From Onchidella celtica (Eukaryota > Mollusca > Gastropoda > Systellommatophora > Onchidiidae): a stretch of 64,000 bases of DNA. Location: contig OZ007567.1 of the NCBI GenBank assembly GCA_963931925.1, positions 91,881,055-91,945,054 of the forward strand, written 5' to 3'. The position numbers were made by a program, and so were the translations under genes. The notes under the pieces are model-generated. The model was not told the DNA's origin. It did not search any database and saw only the letters and a list, made by a program, of their open reading frames with translations. This document shows positions 24,878 through 35,130 of this stretch, one piece after another (position 1 is the stretch's first letter; each line of letters opens with the position of its first letter).

Positions 24878-25231
24878 ATAGGTAGAATGCGCATATCCAC
24901 CATCTTGTCTGTCCGGACCCACTTAAGGCGTCGCGAACCAATCGGCGGCAACTTCACTACTGTAAACAATGACACGTGTGTATACGCACATGGGAGACGT
25001 TCGGTCAATTCTTTCACTTCCTTTCTCTTGTTTACACGGATGGTAGGGAATCTGACCAGCCTGGATACATCCTTTCCACCCTTGTCATAACAGTCAACTG
25101 CAGTGCAACCAGCAGGCATTTTAACTGCTTAGACATATCTCGAAGTTACACTCATCAGCTGATCCACCGGCCATCTTGTTTGGCGGAAGTACAAAACAAA
25201 AACTCTGTGACGTCATGCGCATTCTACCTAT
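24878..25231 (-). mobile_element. Miniature element carrying a THAP-domain start
   Basis: Terminal inverted repeats ATAGGTAGAATGCGCAT at 24878-24894 and the exact inverse at 25215-25231, giving a 354-bp unit. A second inverted pair just inside (CCATCTTGTCTG on the left, ACAAGATGGCCGG on the right read inverted) keeps the symmetry. The right half encodes, on the minus strand, the start of a THAP protein. THAP domains are the DNA-binding heads of P-element and related transposases, so this is probably an internally deleted derivative. No duplicated 8-bp flank is obvious (AAACCCCA against ACAGGGCT). Confidence 0.7.
25009..25119 (-). pseudogene. THAP zinc-finger domain, N-terminal fragment
   Basis: Starts at the ATG ending at 25119. 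The protein begins MPAGCTAVDCYDKGG, the MPxxC-x4-C opening of the C2CH THAP fold, and continues with a basic and aromatic RFPTIRVNKRKEVKE segment. This matches the FP and R/K-W region of the family, with the usual W replaced by other residues. The later C and H of the C2CH set are not present before the frame degenerates, so the domain is truncated. Upstream on the minus strand, GCGGAAGT and AAGATGGC resemble ETS- and YY1-type promoter motifs. A host THAP exon remnant is the alternative; the flanking inverted repeats favour a transposon. Confidence 0.6.
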
Positions 25232-25327
25232 ACAGGGCTAGAGCCAGGTTCTAAACTTAGGGGGAGCAAGCACATACTAAATAAAGGCGGCCTGCCCTAA
25301 TAACCTCCCCTATTTCACTTAGCTCCC

Positions 25328-25484
25328 TAAAACTGTGTTTTCATTCATGTGTACGGAAAAAATCGAAATTCCATGAAGTAGTAAAAAAGTACTGGAATGG
25401 TGTTTGGTACACGTTAACACATTCTTTCTACTTTGTTATTGAAGGGTTTTCGCCATTTCCGTACATTTGAAAACCTCTCCCTAA
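25328..25484. mobile_element. Foldback MITE, family E, diverged copy
   Basis: AAACTGTGTTTTCATTCATG with TGTACGGAAA at the left, and CCATTTCCGTACATTTGAAA with ACC at the right, are the family E tips in a decayed form. Confidence 0.5.
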
Positions 25485-25893
25485 ACCCCACTCCAAACCT
25501 GCTCATATGAACTGCAAGACCCGCACACAAACACAGACTGCTAGAACAACATCTCATGCAGTAAACGACCACGGTATACGGCCTGTAGGAAAGAGATAAC
25601 CCCGACTTATCACAAACACAGTGCCGTAATGATGCTGATCATTACAAGCCTCCTGTTACCAAACAGGCTGAGAAAAGCCAGGGATAATCAACTGGAGCCG
25701 GCCAATAATATTATTCTTGCGGCATTGACAATTACAGAGCCAGAAAATTATACTGGGCCGACAGTGAACACATGATCGCTGCGTGAACACCATCTCAGTC
25801 GATACCAGGAAGGGTTGCTCATTATGATAGAGTCGGAATCGAGCGAATAATGGAACCAATATCTTCGATATTCCTCTTCGGAATTATAATCAG
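25485..25893. other. Unassigned sequence
   Basis: No recognised feature. Confidence 0.5.
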
Positions 25894-25894
25894 A

Positions 25895-25918
25895 GTATGT
25901 ATGTATGTATGTATGTAT
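25895..25918 (+). repeat. (GTAT)n microsatellite, short
   Basis: Six TATG-type units immediately before the first retrotransposon 3' end. Confidence 0.95.
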
Positions 25919-26141
25919 CTAGGCATGGAAGCAGCGATGTAAACACCATTTCAAAGCTATTGATTTTTAACACCTTACTGAACAAGCCCTACTGTGCAAC
26001 TCTTGAGTTCCCATCTTTCACAGACAGCCTTCCATCTACTCCTAGCCTATCACAGCCACAATTTCCACACAGATGCAATGTTTATTTATATTGTATCAGT
26101 ACATGCAATTGTAATGTATTTCAGTGGAAATAAAGACCCTA
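25919..26141 (+). mobile_element. LINE 3' end inserted in TATG repeat, unit 1
   Basis: A 223-bp unique block bounded on both sides by TATG repeat. It ends TGTATTTCAGTGGAAATAAA then GACCCTA before the microsatellite. The ending parallels the 3' end of the endonuclease-coding unit (TGTATTTTATGGAAATAAAC at 27373-27392). That pattern marks it as a heavily 5'-truncated copy of a related element. Confidence 0.6.
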
Positions 26142-26213
26142 GTATGTATGTATGTATGTATGTATGTATGTATGTATGTATGTATGTATGTATGTATGTA
26201 TGTATGTATGTAT
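26142..26213 (+). repeat. (TATG)n microsatellite
   Basis: Eighteen perfect tetranucleotides between LINE-like units 1 and 2. Confidence 0.98.
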
Positions 26214-26393
26214 TTCTCATTACAATGCATGTTGGTTACTCCATACACTATATTACTATTATACAGTTTCATTGCATTACACTATTTAGGTTGTTGGTAT
26301 GCTTGTAAGCTGATATATTATGTTGAATATGTGATTATGCAATTGGATTGTTCATTGCATGTAAAAAATCATATAGTCAATAAAATTCTCGAA
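26214..26393 (+). mobile_element. LINE-like 3' end in TATG repeat, unit 2
   Basis: A 180-bp block between two TATG arrays. It ends CATATAGTCAATAAAATTCT then CGAA before the next array, an AATAAA signal shortly before the microsatellite as in units 1 and 3. No coding sequence. Confidence 0.5.
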
Positions 26394-26467
26394 GTATGTA
26401 TGTATGTATGTATGTATGTATGTATGTATGTATGTATGTATGTATGTATGTATGTATGTATGTATGT
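26394..26467 (+). repeat. (TATG)n microsatellite
   Basis: Perfect array abutting the 5' truncation point of the coding LINE fragment. Confidence 0.98.
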
Positions 26468-27225
26468 GGAAAGCCAAGAAATCTCAGGGACGTATTTTAC
26501 GGGAATCCGCCAACATCGATCATTCTCTCTCGAACTCATTCTGGACAAACCACAACATTCCGGACAAAATAAGAACTTTTATCACTAAGGGACGATTACA
26601 ATTACTTCCATGTGAAAGCTTAATGAGTCTTTACTATCCTAATGTGTATTCCAAAAAATGTAAACTTTGTAACCATCCTACAGAAACTGCCTCACATATT
26701 TTAAATGGATGCACAAAATTCAAGACCATGTATCAGAAGCGACACAACAGAATTGTTAACTTTATAACAAACAAAATTAAAGGAAACAGCATCAACAATA
26801 AAATTGTCCTTTTGGGTACGCCCCTCACGCCAGCAATTTTTCAGTCTAGTAATACATCCTTCAACCACTCACAAAACAGACCGGATATCACAGTCATAGA
26901 CCCAGATAATAAGGCAGTAAAGCTTGTTGAACTATCTATCCCATTCGATGCCTTCATTGACAGGTGCTATCAGTCGAAATTTGATAAATACTATCCCTTG
27001 TCTCTGGAAATTAATTCACTAGGATATCATTGTGAAATAATTCTTTTGATCTTTGGTTCATTAGTTCACGTCCACAAGAGAGTAAAAAGTGGACTATGTA
27101 AACTTGGCCTCAGTAAAATTGAAGCAAAATTTATAGCAAAATACTGCAGTGTTGGCAGTGGCATAGGCTCTTTTAACGTATGGAAGCTGAGAGCAAGAAA
27201 GTACGACAGAGGTAGTTTAGCATAA
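26468..27225 (+). pseudogene. LINE ORF C-terminus: CCHC motif and PD-(D/E)XK-type endonuclease
   Basis: About 252 codons without a stop, after a run of Met-Tyr-Val-Cys codons that come only from the microsatellite. Counting from 26404 as residue 1, it shows a C-x2-C-x8-H-x4-C knuckle (C86, C89, H98, C103), then KRHN (112-115). The endonuclease signature follows: R159-P160-D161, then fourteen residues to E176 in the VELSIP stretch, and KYYPL further on. This order is the C-terminus of R2-like retrotransposons, where the endonuclease nicks the target DNA. Reverse transcriptase and the N-terminal DNA-binding part are missing. The intact frame and catalytic residues suggest recent insertion. Confidence 0.8.
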
Positions 27226-27401
27226 AGTGAAATAATATTGTATTAACTCTAATATTTTACCAGAGAAGAAGATTTGGAGAGCAAGAATGAAAAGGACCAT
27301 AGCATGTATTTCCGCTTCTGTACAATGTGAAGTTTTGTTTTTCCAATAAGATATTGGACGGGTACATTTGACATGTATTTTATGGAAATAAACAAATTTG
27401 A
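26468..27401 (+). mobile_element. 5'-truncated LINE with restriction-like endonuclease, in TATG repeat
   Basis: The unit starts in mid-ORF directly after a TATG array. It carries the C-terminal part of a retrotransposon polyprotein to 27225, then a 3' UTR with GGAAATAAAC, and ends in a second, longer TATG array. There is no poly-A tail. The arrangement fits target-primed reverse transcription into a TATG site, using the microsatellite as the tail. The coding motifs place it with the R2/NeSL/R4-type LINEs that have a restriction-like endonuclease; the clade is not assigned. Confidence 0.75.
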
Positions 27402-27620
27402 TATGTATGTATGTGTGTATGTATGTATGTATGTATGTATGTATGTATGTATGTATGTATGTATGTATGTATGTATGTATGTATGTATGTATGTATGTAT
27501 GTATGTATGTATGTATGTATGTATGTATGTATGTATGTATGTATGTATGTATGTATGTATGTACGTATGTATGTATGTATGTAAGTATGTATGTATGTAT
27601 GTATATATGTGTATATATGT
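27402..27620 (+). repeat. (TATG)n microsatellite, long
   Basis: About 219 bp of TATG with few interruptions, directly following the LINE 3' end. Confidence 0.98.
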
Positions 27621-27643
27621 ATGGATGGATCCATCCATCCATC

Positions 27644-27732
<89 letters not shown>

Positions 27733-28087
27733 ATATCTATCTATCTATCTATCTATCTACCTATCACATGAATCCATCCATCCATCTTTTAGTCATTCTA
27801 TCCATTCATTCATCCATCCATTCATCCACCCATCCATCCATCCATCCATCCATCCATCCATCCATCCATCCATCCATCCATCCATCCATCCATCCATCCA
27901 TCCATCCATCCATCCATCCAACCATCCACATGAATCCACCCATACATCCGCTCGCGCACTTATCCGTCTGTCCATCAAATGGATCCACCCATACATTCAT
28001 CCATTCTCTCACCTATCTGTCCATCCAATTATTCATCTGGCTGTCTCTCAATCTATCCGTCCATCCATCCATTCGTCCATCCATCTA
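27621..28087. repeat. Compound (GGAT), (CTAT)n and (CATC)n array
   Basis: GGAT/ATCC short palindromic switch at 27622-27643, then CTAT repeats to about 27765. CATC repeats follow from 27771, perfect between about 27832 and 27920 and imperfect to 28087. Together with the preceding TATG array it makes a continuous tetranucleotide block of nearly 700 bp. Confidence 0.97.
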
Positions 28088-28800
28088 ATCAGCCAGCCAG
28101 AATTTTAATCAAGTAGTTCAGGGTAAATTTTAAAGTTTACAAACATTCTCAGGTTACATTGTTATGTCTAATCCTATTCCATCCCCGAGCTACTGCAACA
28201 TGAAACATGATATTCAAACCATTTCATGGTTCGCCGAATCGATATGGCCACTGCCAGACACCAGACCTATGCATAGTCTGGGCACGGTTTAATTAAGCTT
28301 GATTAAGAGGTGTGGCTAACACGCCCCGATTCCGCTGCGCCAGAAATGGTACCCGACTCTCGCTAGAATAACAAAACGAAGATTGGGTAATCACTACGCC
28401 CGTTGTGGAGCTGAATACAGAGTTGGTAACAGCAACTGAAGGCGCGAATACTGAAATGCTGAGAATAGAGTTCATGCCCTGAAATCCTAATGACTACAAG
28501 CGCTCTCTTGTGCTGTGGTTATCTCAGAAACTCACGGGTCTGGAGACTTTGAATGTCTGACATGTCCGTTTCACTTTCCCGTCAGTCATCAATGCACTCA
28601 TATCTTCTAGTTTCAGCTTATCAATCCGGCTTTTCATCCACACAGTGTATACATCCCTGCAGTTGCTTATATTTAACCTCTCCCTCTCCCCGCCCTTCCA
28701 GGCACCCGACATTGATCCCACCCATACATTCCTTTACCAAGTCTATTTCTCCAAGTATCTGTTTCAGTATTTTTACTCCAACATCCCATCATCCATTCCT
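28088..28800. other. Unassigned sequence
   Basis: No recognised feature. Confidence 0.5.
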
Positions 28801-28912
28801 CCTGTCCTCCATCCATCCACCCATCCGTCCATCCTCCCCCTCTCCCTTCCTCCATCCATCCGTCCACCCCCTCCCTCCCTTCCTCCATCTGTGCATCCAT
28901 CCATCCACCCAG
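28801..28912. repeat. Imperfect (CATC/CTCC) repeat
   Basis: Low-complexity CCATCC and CTCCCT mix. Confidence 0.9.
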
Positions 28913-29910
28913 CCAACAGTTCTTGACTTCATTCATTTCTCAAACTCCATTTTTATGGTTCCATTTTATTTTCATAATAGCACCTCCCCGAACCAAAAAT
29001 CTATGCCCATTAAAAAAAATCCTCTGATAAAAATTTGAAAAAATATAAGGACAAAATCAAAGGAAAATTCCAATTTGCAAAGCCAGAATCAATCAGTGAG
29101 TAACAAGTTACAAGTAAAATACAAGTGAGACACCAGATTAACAATGCCCAGTCTTGCGCAAGGGCAATTATTATGATCTTTGGCTATGTGTCTCTCTGAC
29201 ATTCGTATCACAAAGCCCAGCTTGCTACCAGAATACACAGAGAAAATGAACGCGACTTTCAGATCTATTCGTTGTCGGGTTATCTCCATTTTTTCCGGCA
29301 CGAGAAAGACCTGGTTACCATCTGTTAAGACATGCCCAAACATAACAGTAGGAATTAGTGGGTGTGAAAAAGACCGGATATGTTTATGTTAAGACTCGGA
29401 TGACGGATAAGAGAAATCGAATATCACATATAAAGGAAATGCCTTTCCACTAAGCCACACCTTACTTATCAATGAAGTTAATACCTATCCTTATCCTCGT
29501 CAGTGTATCGGTAACACGGATATTGCGTAGATGTTTCCTGTACATAAACAAAACATTAAGGAAGAACATTGACAAAACACAGCAGAACAGAATTACTAGA
29601 AATTTATGGGGTTTTTTCTTTTCTGTTTTTCTTCTTTTTCTTCCTATTCCAGTTCTTTGTCCCCAGCCCACCCCCTTTTCTGTTTTTGTCCCTCTCTCTT
29701 CCTCTTTCATTTGGAACAGTCTCTGACTACCTTATGTTTACTTTGACTGTCTCTGACTCACTCCTTTTGACTAGTATAGTGCTCTGTCCGACTCTCTCTC
29801 TCTCACTCTGGCCCACTCTCTGTCTCTGTATCTCTCTCCTCGTTTTACTTGAAACAGTCGCTGACTAGTCTACCTCATGCTTACTTTGTCTCTCTTTGAC
29901 TATTCTTCTG
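28913..29910. other. Unassigned sequence, pyrimidine-rich at the end
   Basis: Opposing open frames at 29089-29392 show no domain. From about 29620 onward the plus strand is T/C-rich. Confidence 0.45.
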
Positions 29911-30012
29911 TCCGACTCTCTCTCTCTCTCTCTTCCTCTCTCTCTCTCTCTCTTCTTGTCTGTGACGTCTCTCTCTCTCTCTCTGTTTCTCTCTGTCTGT
30001 CTGTTTGTCAGT
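29911..30012. repeat. Interrupted (CT)n / CTGT repeat
   Basis: CT-rich tract with TTCC, TTGTCTGTG and GTCT interruptions. Confidence 0.9.
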
Positions 30013-30213
30013 TTGTCTGACCCTCATTTCTCAAGAAAAAAACAAACAACCAGCAACAACGGCAACATGTTCTCACTTGTGTATTAACGTCTTCTAGATT
30101 CATCGCTAAAGCACAGTAAAGGATATCTCATAATGTTTTGTCAGTTTGTTTATACCACTTGACCATACGGCTTCCAAACATTACAAAAGCTGGCCTGAAT
30201 GAACAAAGCACTG

Positions 30214-30387
30214 TTAATCTGGGTTCTCATGTGTACGGAAACGGAAACGTCAAAGAGCCTTCAAGTAGTGAAATAGAAAGAATGTTTCCGCACGCCGTTT
30301 CCGTACACATGGAAACACTGTTTCATTTCATTATATGAGGATTTTTTTGCCGTTTCCGTTTCCGTACACATGAGAACCCAGCTTTAG
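30214..30387. mobile_element. Foldback MITE, family E, copy 2
   Basis: Left TTAATCTGGGTTCTCATGTG, right (inverted) CACATGAGAACCCAGCTTTA. Both arms extend into GTACGGAAACGGAAACG. The centre holds a smaller inverted block (GTTTCCGCACGCCGTTTCCG and GTACACATGGAAAC). This block also occurs, in opposite orientation, in the copy at 54426-54612. Confidence 0.85.
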
Positions 30388-32165
30388 ACGTGAAATGTAT
30401 CCTGCTGGTCTGCGACTGCGAGTATCTATCTATACGTCAATTGGTTCCATACACTGTTTTTACTAGCTTGAATCTCCGCAGACAACCTCAGCTCAGTGGT
30501 GTTAATCACTTAGCGGATGTTTGCTGTAAGTAGACAGCGACACTTGCTGTGGGAACTTTTTTTTTTTGCTGACATTTTATAGATATAATAGTTTAAGAAT
30601 ATACTGATGTCGTAAACGTCCCAAATTGCCCGTAAGCTCTGGTACTGCTCATGTACTTAATGTTCTACAAACAAGAGACAGCTGGCTCATTCTCAATTTG
30701 ATATTATGATTCATTTTACATGTAAAGATTCAAATGTGCTAGAAATGAAGCATTATTACCCTTTCAGTTCAAACCATACTGTTCTTGAAGCATTATTTAA
30801 TAATCTCTTGTATTCTACTTTAAAATCTTTTTTGTTTCATTGTTCATTTTTTTTTTTTTTTGATAGCCTGGTGATTTTTGTAATGTAGTGGTTCGTCTTT
30901 TAGTTCTTTAAGAAAATCATAACGTGTATAGTATTTAGCCACTGTTTTACCATATCTCTACAGCCACAATCTCTCTGTCACAAATTTTATCTCTCCATTA
31001 ATTAAGCCCGAGACGTTTGGACAAAAAACAAATCTGGTGTGTCTAAACAATCCCCCTGCCTCAGGTAACGCCATGCCTTTCACCAGTTTTCAAGACTGCA
31101 GATTGTAATTTCCTCATTAAACTCAAACTCATCAAAATAAACTGCTGCTCGGAAGAGAACGTAAAGATAATTAAATGTGGAATTTGGCGTCCACGCCGCC
31201 GCAGAAGAAGGAAATGTTGTTGTTGAAGGCAGGAAATTACACAGAAATAACAACAGCACAGAAACAACATATACAGCACAGCCTTTTCTCGAAACAAAAC
31301 TCTTAATTGTATATTCTAGAATCCATATATCAAACTCTTCGGCGCTGAGAAGGGGACAAGAGTACCAAATAACTGGTTTGTATAGCACAGGACAAGCCTC
31401 CGGAGAGCAACTCCTTCTTCCTCTTCATTGACGCCCGCCAGCGCCTCAAGCCTTTCGCTCATTCATTTCTCATTATCTTTCTACGCCCACGGTGTGGCTG
31501 AAGGTCGGAATCATTAATATTTCAAACATTCTGGCCACACGTACAGTGAGTCTCAAGCTATTGTTGACAGTGATAGCTCTCACACTGCTGTCATAAACAG
31601 GAAAAGGGATAAAGGAGACATGGCGATAAGCAGACCGTTCACAGTGTGAATGTGAAAGAAAATCAGTGATTGCACCGAAAAGTCACTGTCTGATATCATT
31701 TGGGGTATAATTATTATACTAGATGTCAATACTGTTGTCAACTCCATTGTTAACATCGCAAGGTTGGTTTAGGGAAAAAATTGACTCTAACGACTATTTC
31801 TATGTATCCATTTTTTTAAATTTCTGAATAAAGAAGTGCCGCCACTCTTTGGCTTTCCAAGGGTTTTATAAATTCCTTGAATAATATATCATATAATAAT
31901 GGAGCTTGGGCCCAACTTTGTTCCCGCAAAGGCTTTTTTACTACGCAACGTAGAGAAATGAAACTTGGCACATGTATGTAAAATTTATTGAGCCTGTACG
32001 TGTCGAACTCATTTTTTCCCGAAACTCTTTACTTTTCCCAGAAATTCAGTTATAATTATCAGTTATCAATTCATGATTGCGAATACGACGTGATAATGTA
32101 CTTCCGTCAATTTCGTCATTTCCGCCTCTTACCGGAAATGTAAACTAGAGTTCACGATCCAGCCA
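30388..32165. other. Unassigned sequence, 1.8 kb
   Basis: Poly-T patches at 30549-30560 and 30847-30860. Open frames on both strands near 31060-31430 lack any motif. Confidence 0.45.
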
Positions 32166-32345
32166 CGCCAAGAAAACTTTGATACCGAGTATATTGTTAT
32201 ACAGATGAGGTGAGTGCCATTCATTCATACCAAGAAAACTGTGTAGAAATATATAGAGTGTGCTTCAAGCTCGGAAGGAAATATTTTTATTATAGACTAG
32301 GTCTCGGAGTGTCAGTCATGCCAAGAAAACTTTGTCGAAAGGCTA
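32166..32345 (+). repeat. Three spaced copies of a GCCAAGAAAACT motif
   Basis: ACGCCAAGAAAACTTTG (about 32166), ATACCAAGAAAACTGTG (32228) and ATGCCAAGAAAACTTTG (32318). The last two are also preceded by similar GAGTG..CATTCAT/CAGTCAT sequence, which suggests a decayed tandem repeat. Confidence 0.4.
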
Positions 32346-33828
32346 GATCTAGGCCTCTCACGCCTCGAGGGTCGAACTAGAGCTAATGCTCAAAGTAGTC
32401 AAAGAAAGGAAAATGTAGATCTAATAATAATATTTAAAAAAACCACGTGACTTTTAATAAGACCTACTGCCGCTCACACAGCTCGGGTTTGCGTGACATT
32501 TTACATGTGCCCTCCCTTCGACCCAAAAAAGGTTCTTTTTCAGATTTGGAGTCTTGAAAAGGTGAGGAAGTATTTTTTTGAGTTTGGGGTTGCTTTATGC
32601 CGCTAATTGACTACCTCCGATTCTTCATTTTTACGAACACATGGACCCATGAAAAATTCTCGGTGCGCACTACTGTGCACTGCATACTACTGTGATACTA
32701 TCCTATCTATCTTTTGATCTCCGATTTTATGTGGATGACCCAAAGTCTCTCGACATCAATGTCTTTGTGCTGATTCCTTTCGGTCTGGACTGGTGAGCTC
32801 TGTTTTTTACCATTCGAAGAATGGGACGGTTACTAGTACATATAATTTTTGTTTCTGTTGTTGTTTCTTGTGACACCTGCGTCGGTTTTCACTTCCTTCA
32901 TCTAATTCTGAGCCAAATCTTAGGCATAAACTATATCTTTGAAATCTTACACTGGCCATAGCCTCAAACATTTACGTTTTAATTCGCTACTGGTGAGTAA
33001 CTGGACATGACGTAGACTATCAGTCTCAAGCCTTGCCAAAGTATCTCCCAAGGACCAATTTTACGAGTTCTCGCGCTAGAGGCTGGAGATCCTGCGACTT
33101 ACAACACAACTGATCTGAGTAATCAAGACACTTTTTGACTGAAATACAAGGCGTAAAATCATCACCAAACAGGAAATAATAATAATAATGATATCTCATC
33201 TACATTTCAAAGGCGGCAATGTCTAGGCCAGGGACCACTGACCCTTCGGTGAACATATTTGGTACCAGTGACATCACAACTTGAGAACCTTTCGGGGACG
33301 ACCTCCAGGAAGTTTGTTTACCCCAGAGTAAACATTGCTTTTCTTGCAAAATGTATGCTTATTTATTCTCTTCTTTTCTTTTCTGCAGATCTCACCCACT
33401 CTTTCCACCGACCGACACGCACCACTGCACTGGATATCGACAAGGCTTACATTCCCCACTTATCTAATCTAAGCTATATGAAACAGAAACAAAGAATTTC
33501 CACTGCTCTTTTATGCACAAACAAATCATTAACACTTTGTATTCGGGACAAAACATCACAAGGGGATGTTAATTATTCATTTTAATGTATCATTATATTT
33601 TTGGAGTATGGATTGATGTGTAAAGAACGCAACTTACGATGACATTAATTAAACACATTGTCATTATTCATGGTTATTGATTGCTTTGTAAACAGACCAG
33701 AGCAATACAATGTTATTCAGGCCTATTTTACACGTCATACTTATTCCTCACTGTCAAGAACACTGTCATAGCTGAGCTCTTAAAACAGTAGCTTTCATTT
33801 TTACATACCTATTCAGTTTCTAACATCA
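32346..33828. other. Unassigned sequence
   Basis: A good splice-acceptor-like CTTCTTTTCTTTTCTGCAG at 33371-33389 opens a 65-codon frame to 33585 with no recognisable domain. Nothing else noted. Confidence 0.4.
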
Positions 33829-34082
33829 AATATTCTCGGTATGTGCCAAATTGTTGTATGTGCAGTTTTACCTTTTCGAGAGAATGAGGATTGAAGTTTG
33901 GTCGCCAAAGGGGTAAAACACGTAAAACATTACGTCACAGACACATATTTCGAAAGTTTTGAATCGATGGGAATGACACCTATACAGAATGAAATTAAGA
34001 GTTGACAGAACCACTTTCACGACAAAACCTCAAAATCGGCAAAAAGTCGCATACAGCAATATAGCAAATACCCATCGATATA
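33829..34082 (-). mobile_element. Miniature inverted-repeat element, family A, copy 2
   Basis: Inverted relative to the other two copies. On the minus strand it starts TATCGATGGGTATTTGCTAT and ends with the inverse of AATATTCTCGGTATGTGCC. It shares TTTTTGCCGATTTTGAGG and GTGACGTAATGTTTTACGTG. About 254 bp, apparently full length. Confidence 0.75.
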
Positions 34083-34920
34083 AGCCTATTTGTTTTACTC
34101 TCACAATGCACGGAGACTTCATATAATCCATTTTCAGGTGCGCATCGTGTGGGAAACTAAACCAGGTACTGATAATCGACGGCGTGTAGATTATTTACCT
34201 GTTCATATTTCAAAGGCCCATCCTCACAGCGCCTCACCTGCTAGCTGTAAATGCAGACATAAATACACCGTGATTATCACGTTCCAATAACGGATGATTA
34301 TCGAACGCCGCCAGACATTTTTGCTTTTTTATTCTTAATTTTTTGTTGTTGTCTGGTTTAAAGTGAGGGATTATGCAAGATGGAAGTGCTGTATACCAAG
34401 AGATGATGCTTTATATACGTAAAGGAATCCCTGCTGTAACAGGGTGATATGGCAGCTAGTGAGCTAGATGCTTTTTCATAAATGATGGAGGAACAAGGTG
34501 AGGAGGGAAGAGGAGAAACGAAAAAAAAGAAAATAACTAAACAAATGCAATTAAAGTGAAAGTAAGAAAGAAGTAAGATAAGGAAGAACAGGGACAGAAC
34601 ACAGATGAAAAGAAATGTGAAGAGCAAAAGACTGAACGACAAACAAAATAAACAGAAAGACAGGCAGAAAGACAGAAAGAAAGAAAGAAAGAAGGAAGGA
34701 AGGGAGGCAGACAGAAAGAAAGAGAGAAAGATAGGAAGAAAGAAAGCAAGAAAGAGACGAAATTACCCAGATCTCTCTCAACGTATGTCTGTTTTCTTAT
34801 GTTTGTCTGTCTGACTGAATCAGCTGAACCAAGAACAAACTATAATGGCCATCGGATACCAGGAACTCCCTGCAGTCATCGGGCCAGGCACAGCATGTAA
34901 ACAAGATATTGGTTTACAGA
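34083..34920. other. Unassigned sequence with a (GAAA)/(GACA) patch
   Basis: Purine-rich low-complexity patch at about 34655-34755 on the plus strand; otherwise nothing recognised. Confidence 0.5.
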
Positions 34921-35130
34921 ATAAAGACCCCAATGGCCTTGCAAAAAACAATACAACAACCACATAACCAAACAAATAAATCTAAAACAGAACAAAGACC
35001 ACATTGGCCTTGGAAAACAATACAACATCCACATAACCAAACAAATAAATCAAAAACAGAATAAAGACCACATTGGCCTTGGAAAACAATACAACATCCA
35101 CATAAACAAACAAATAAACTATTAAAAAAC
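34921..35130. repeat. Minisatellite, three units of about 70 bp
   Basis: Units begin ATAAAGACCCCAATGGCCTT (34921), ACAAAGACCACATTGGCCTT (34992) and ATAAAGACCACATTGGCCTT (35061). Each has CATAA(A/C)CAAACAAATAAA near its end. The last two are nearly identical. Confidence 0.9.

Noticed and set aside
25895-26467. CRISPR-like array of repeats and spacers
   Set aside because: The regular TATG blocks with unique intervals are microsatellites between retrotransposon ends in an animal genome, not repeat-spacer units.
27217-27642. Long Ile-His-Thr, Met-Tyr-Val-Cys, Ser-Ile-Tyr-Leu and similar repeat proteins
   Set aside because: Tetranucleotide arrays translate without stops in several frames on both strands; none has a start context or non-repeat domain.
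33230-33300. hAT-like end (CCAGGGACCACTGACCC)
   Set aside because: No inverted partner and no 8-bp duplication.
33371-33585. Terminal exon after the acceptor CTTTTCTTTTCTGCAG
   Set aside because: The acceptor is good, but the 65-codon frame has no domain and AT-rich animal DNA contains many such sites.
34090-34290. Exon after TTTTCAG at about 34138
   Set aside because: A GTACTG donor follows only about 28 bases later and the frame shows no family resemblance.
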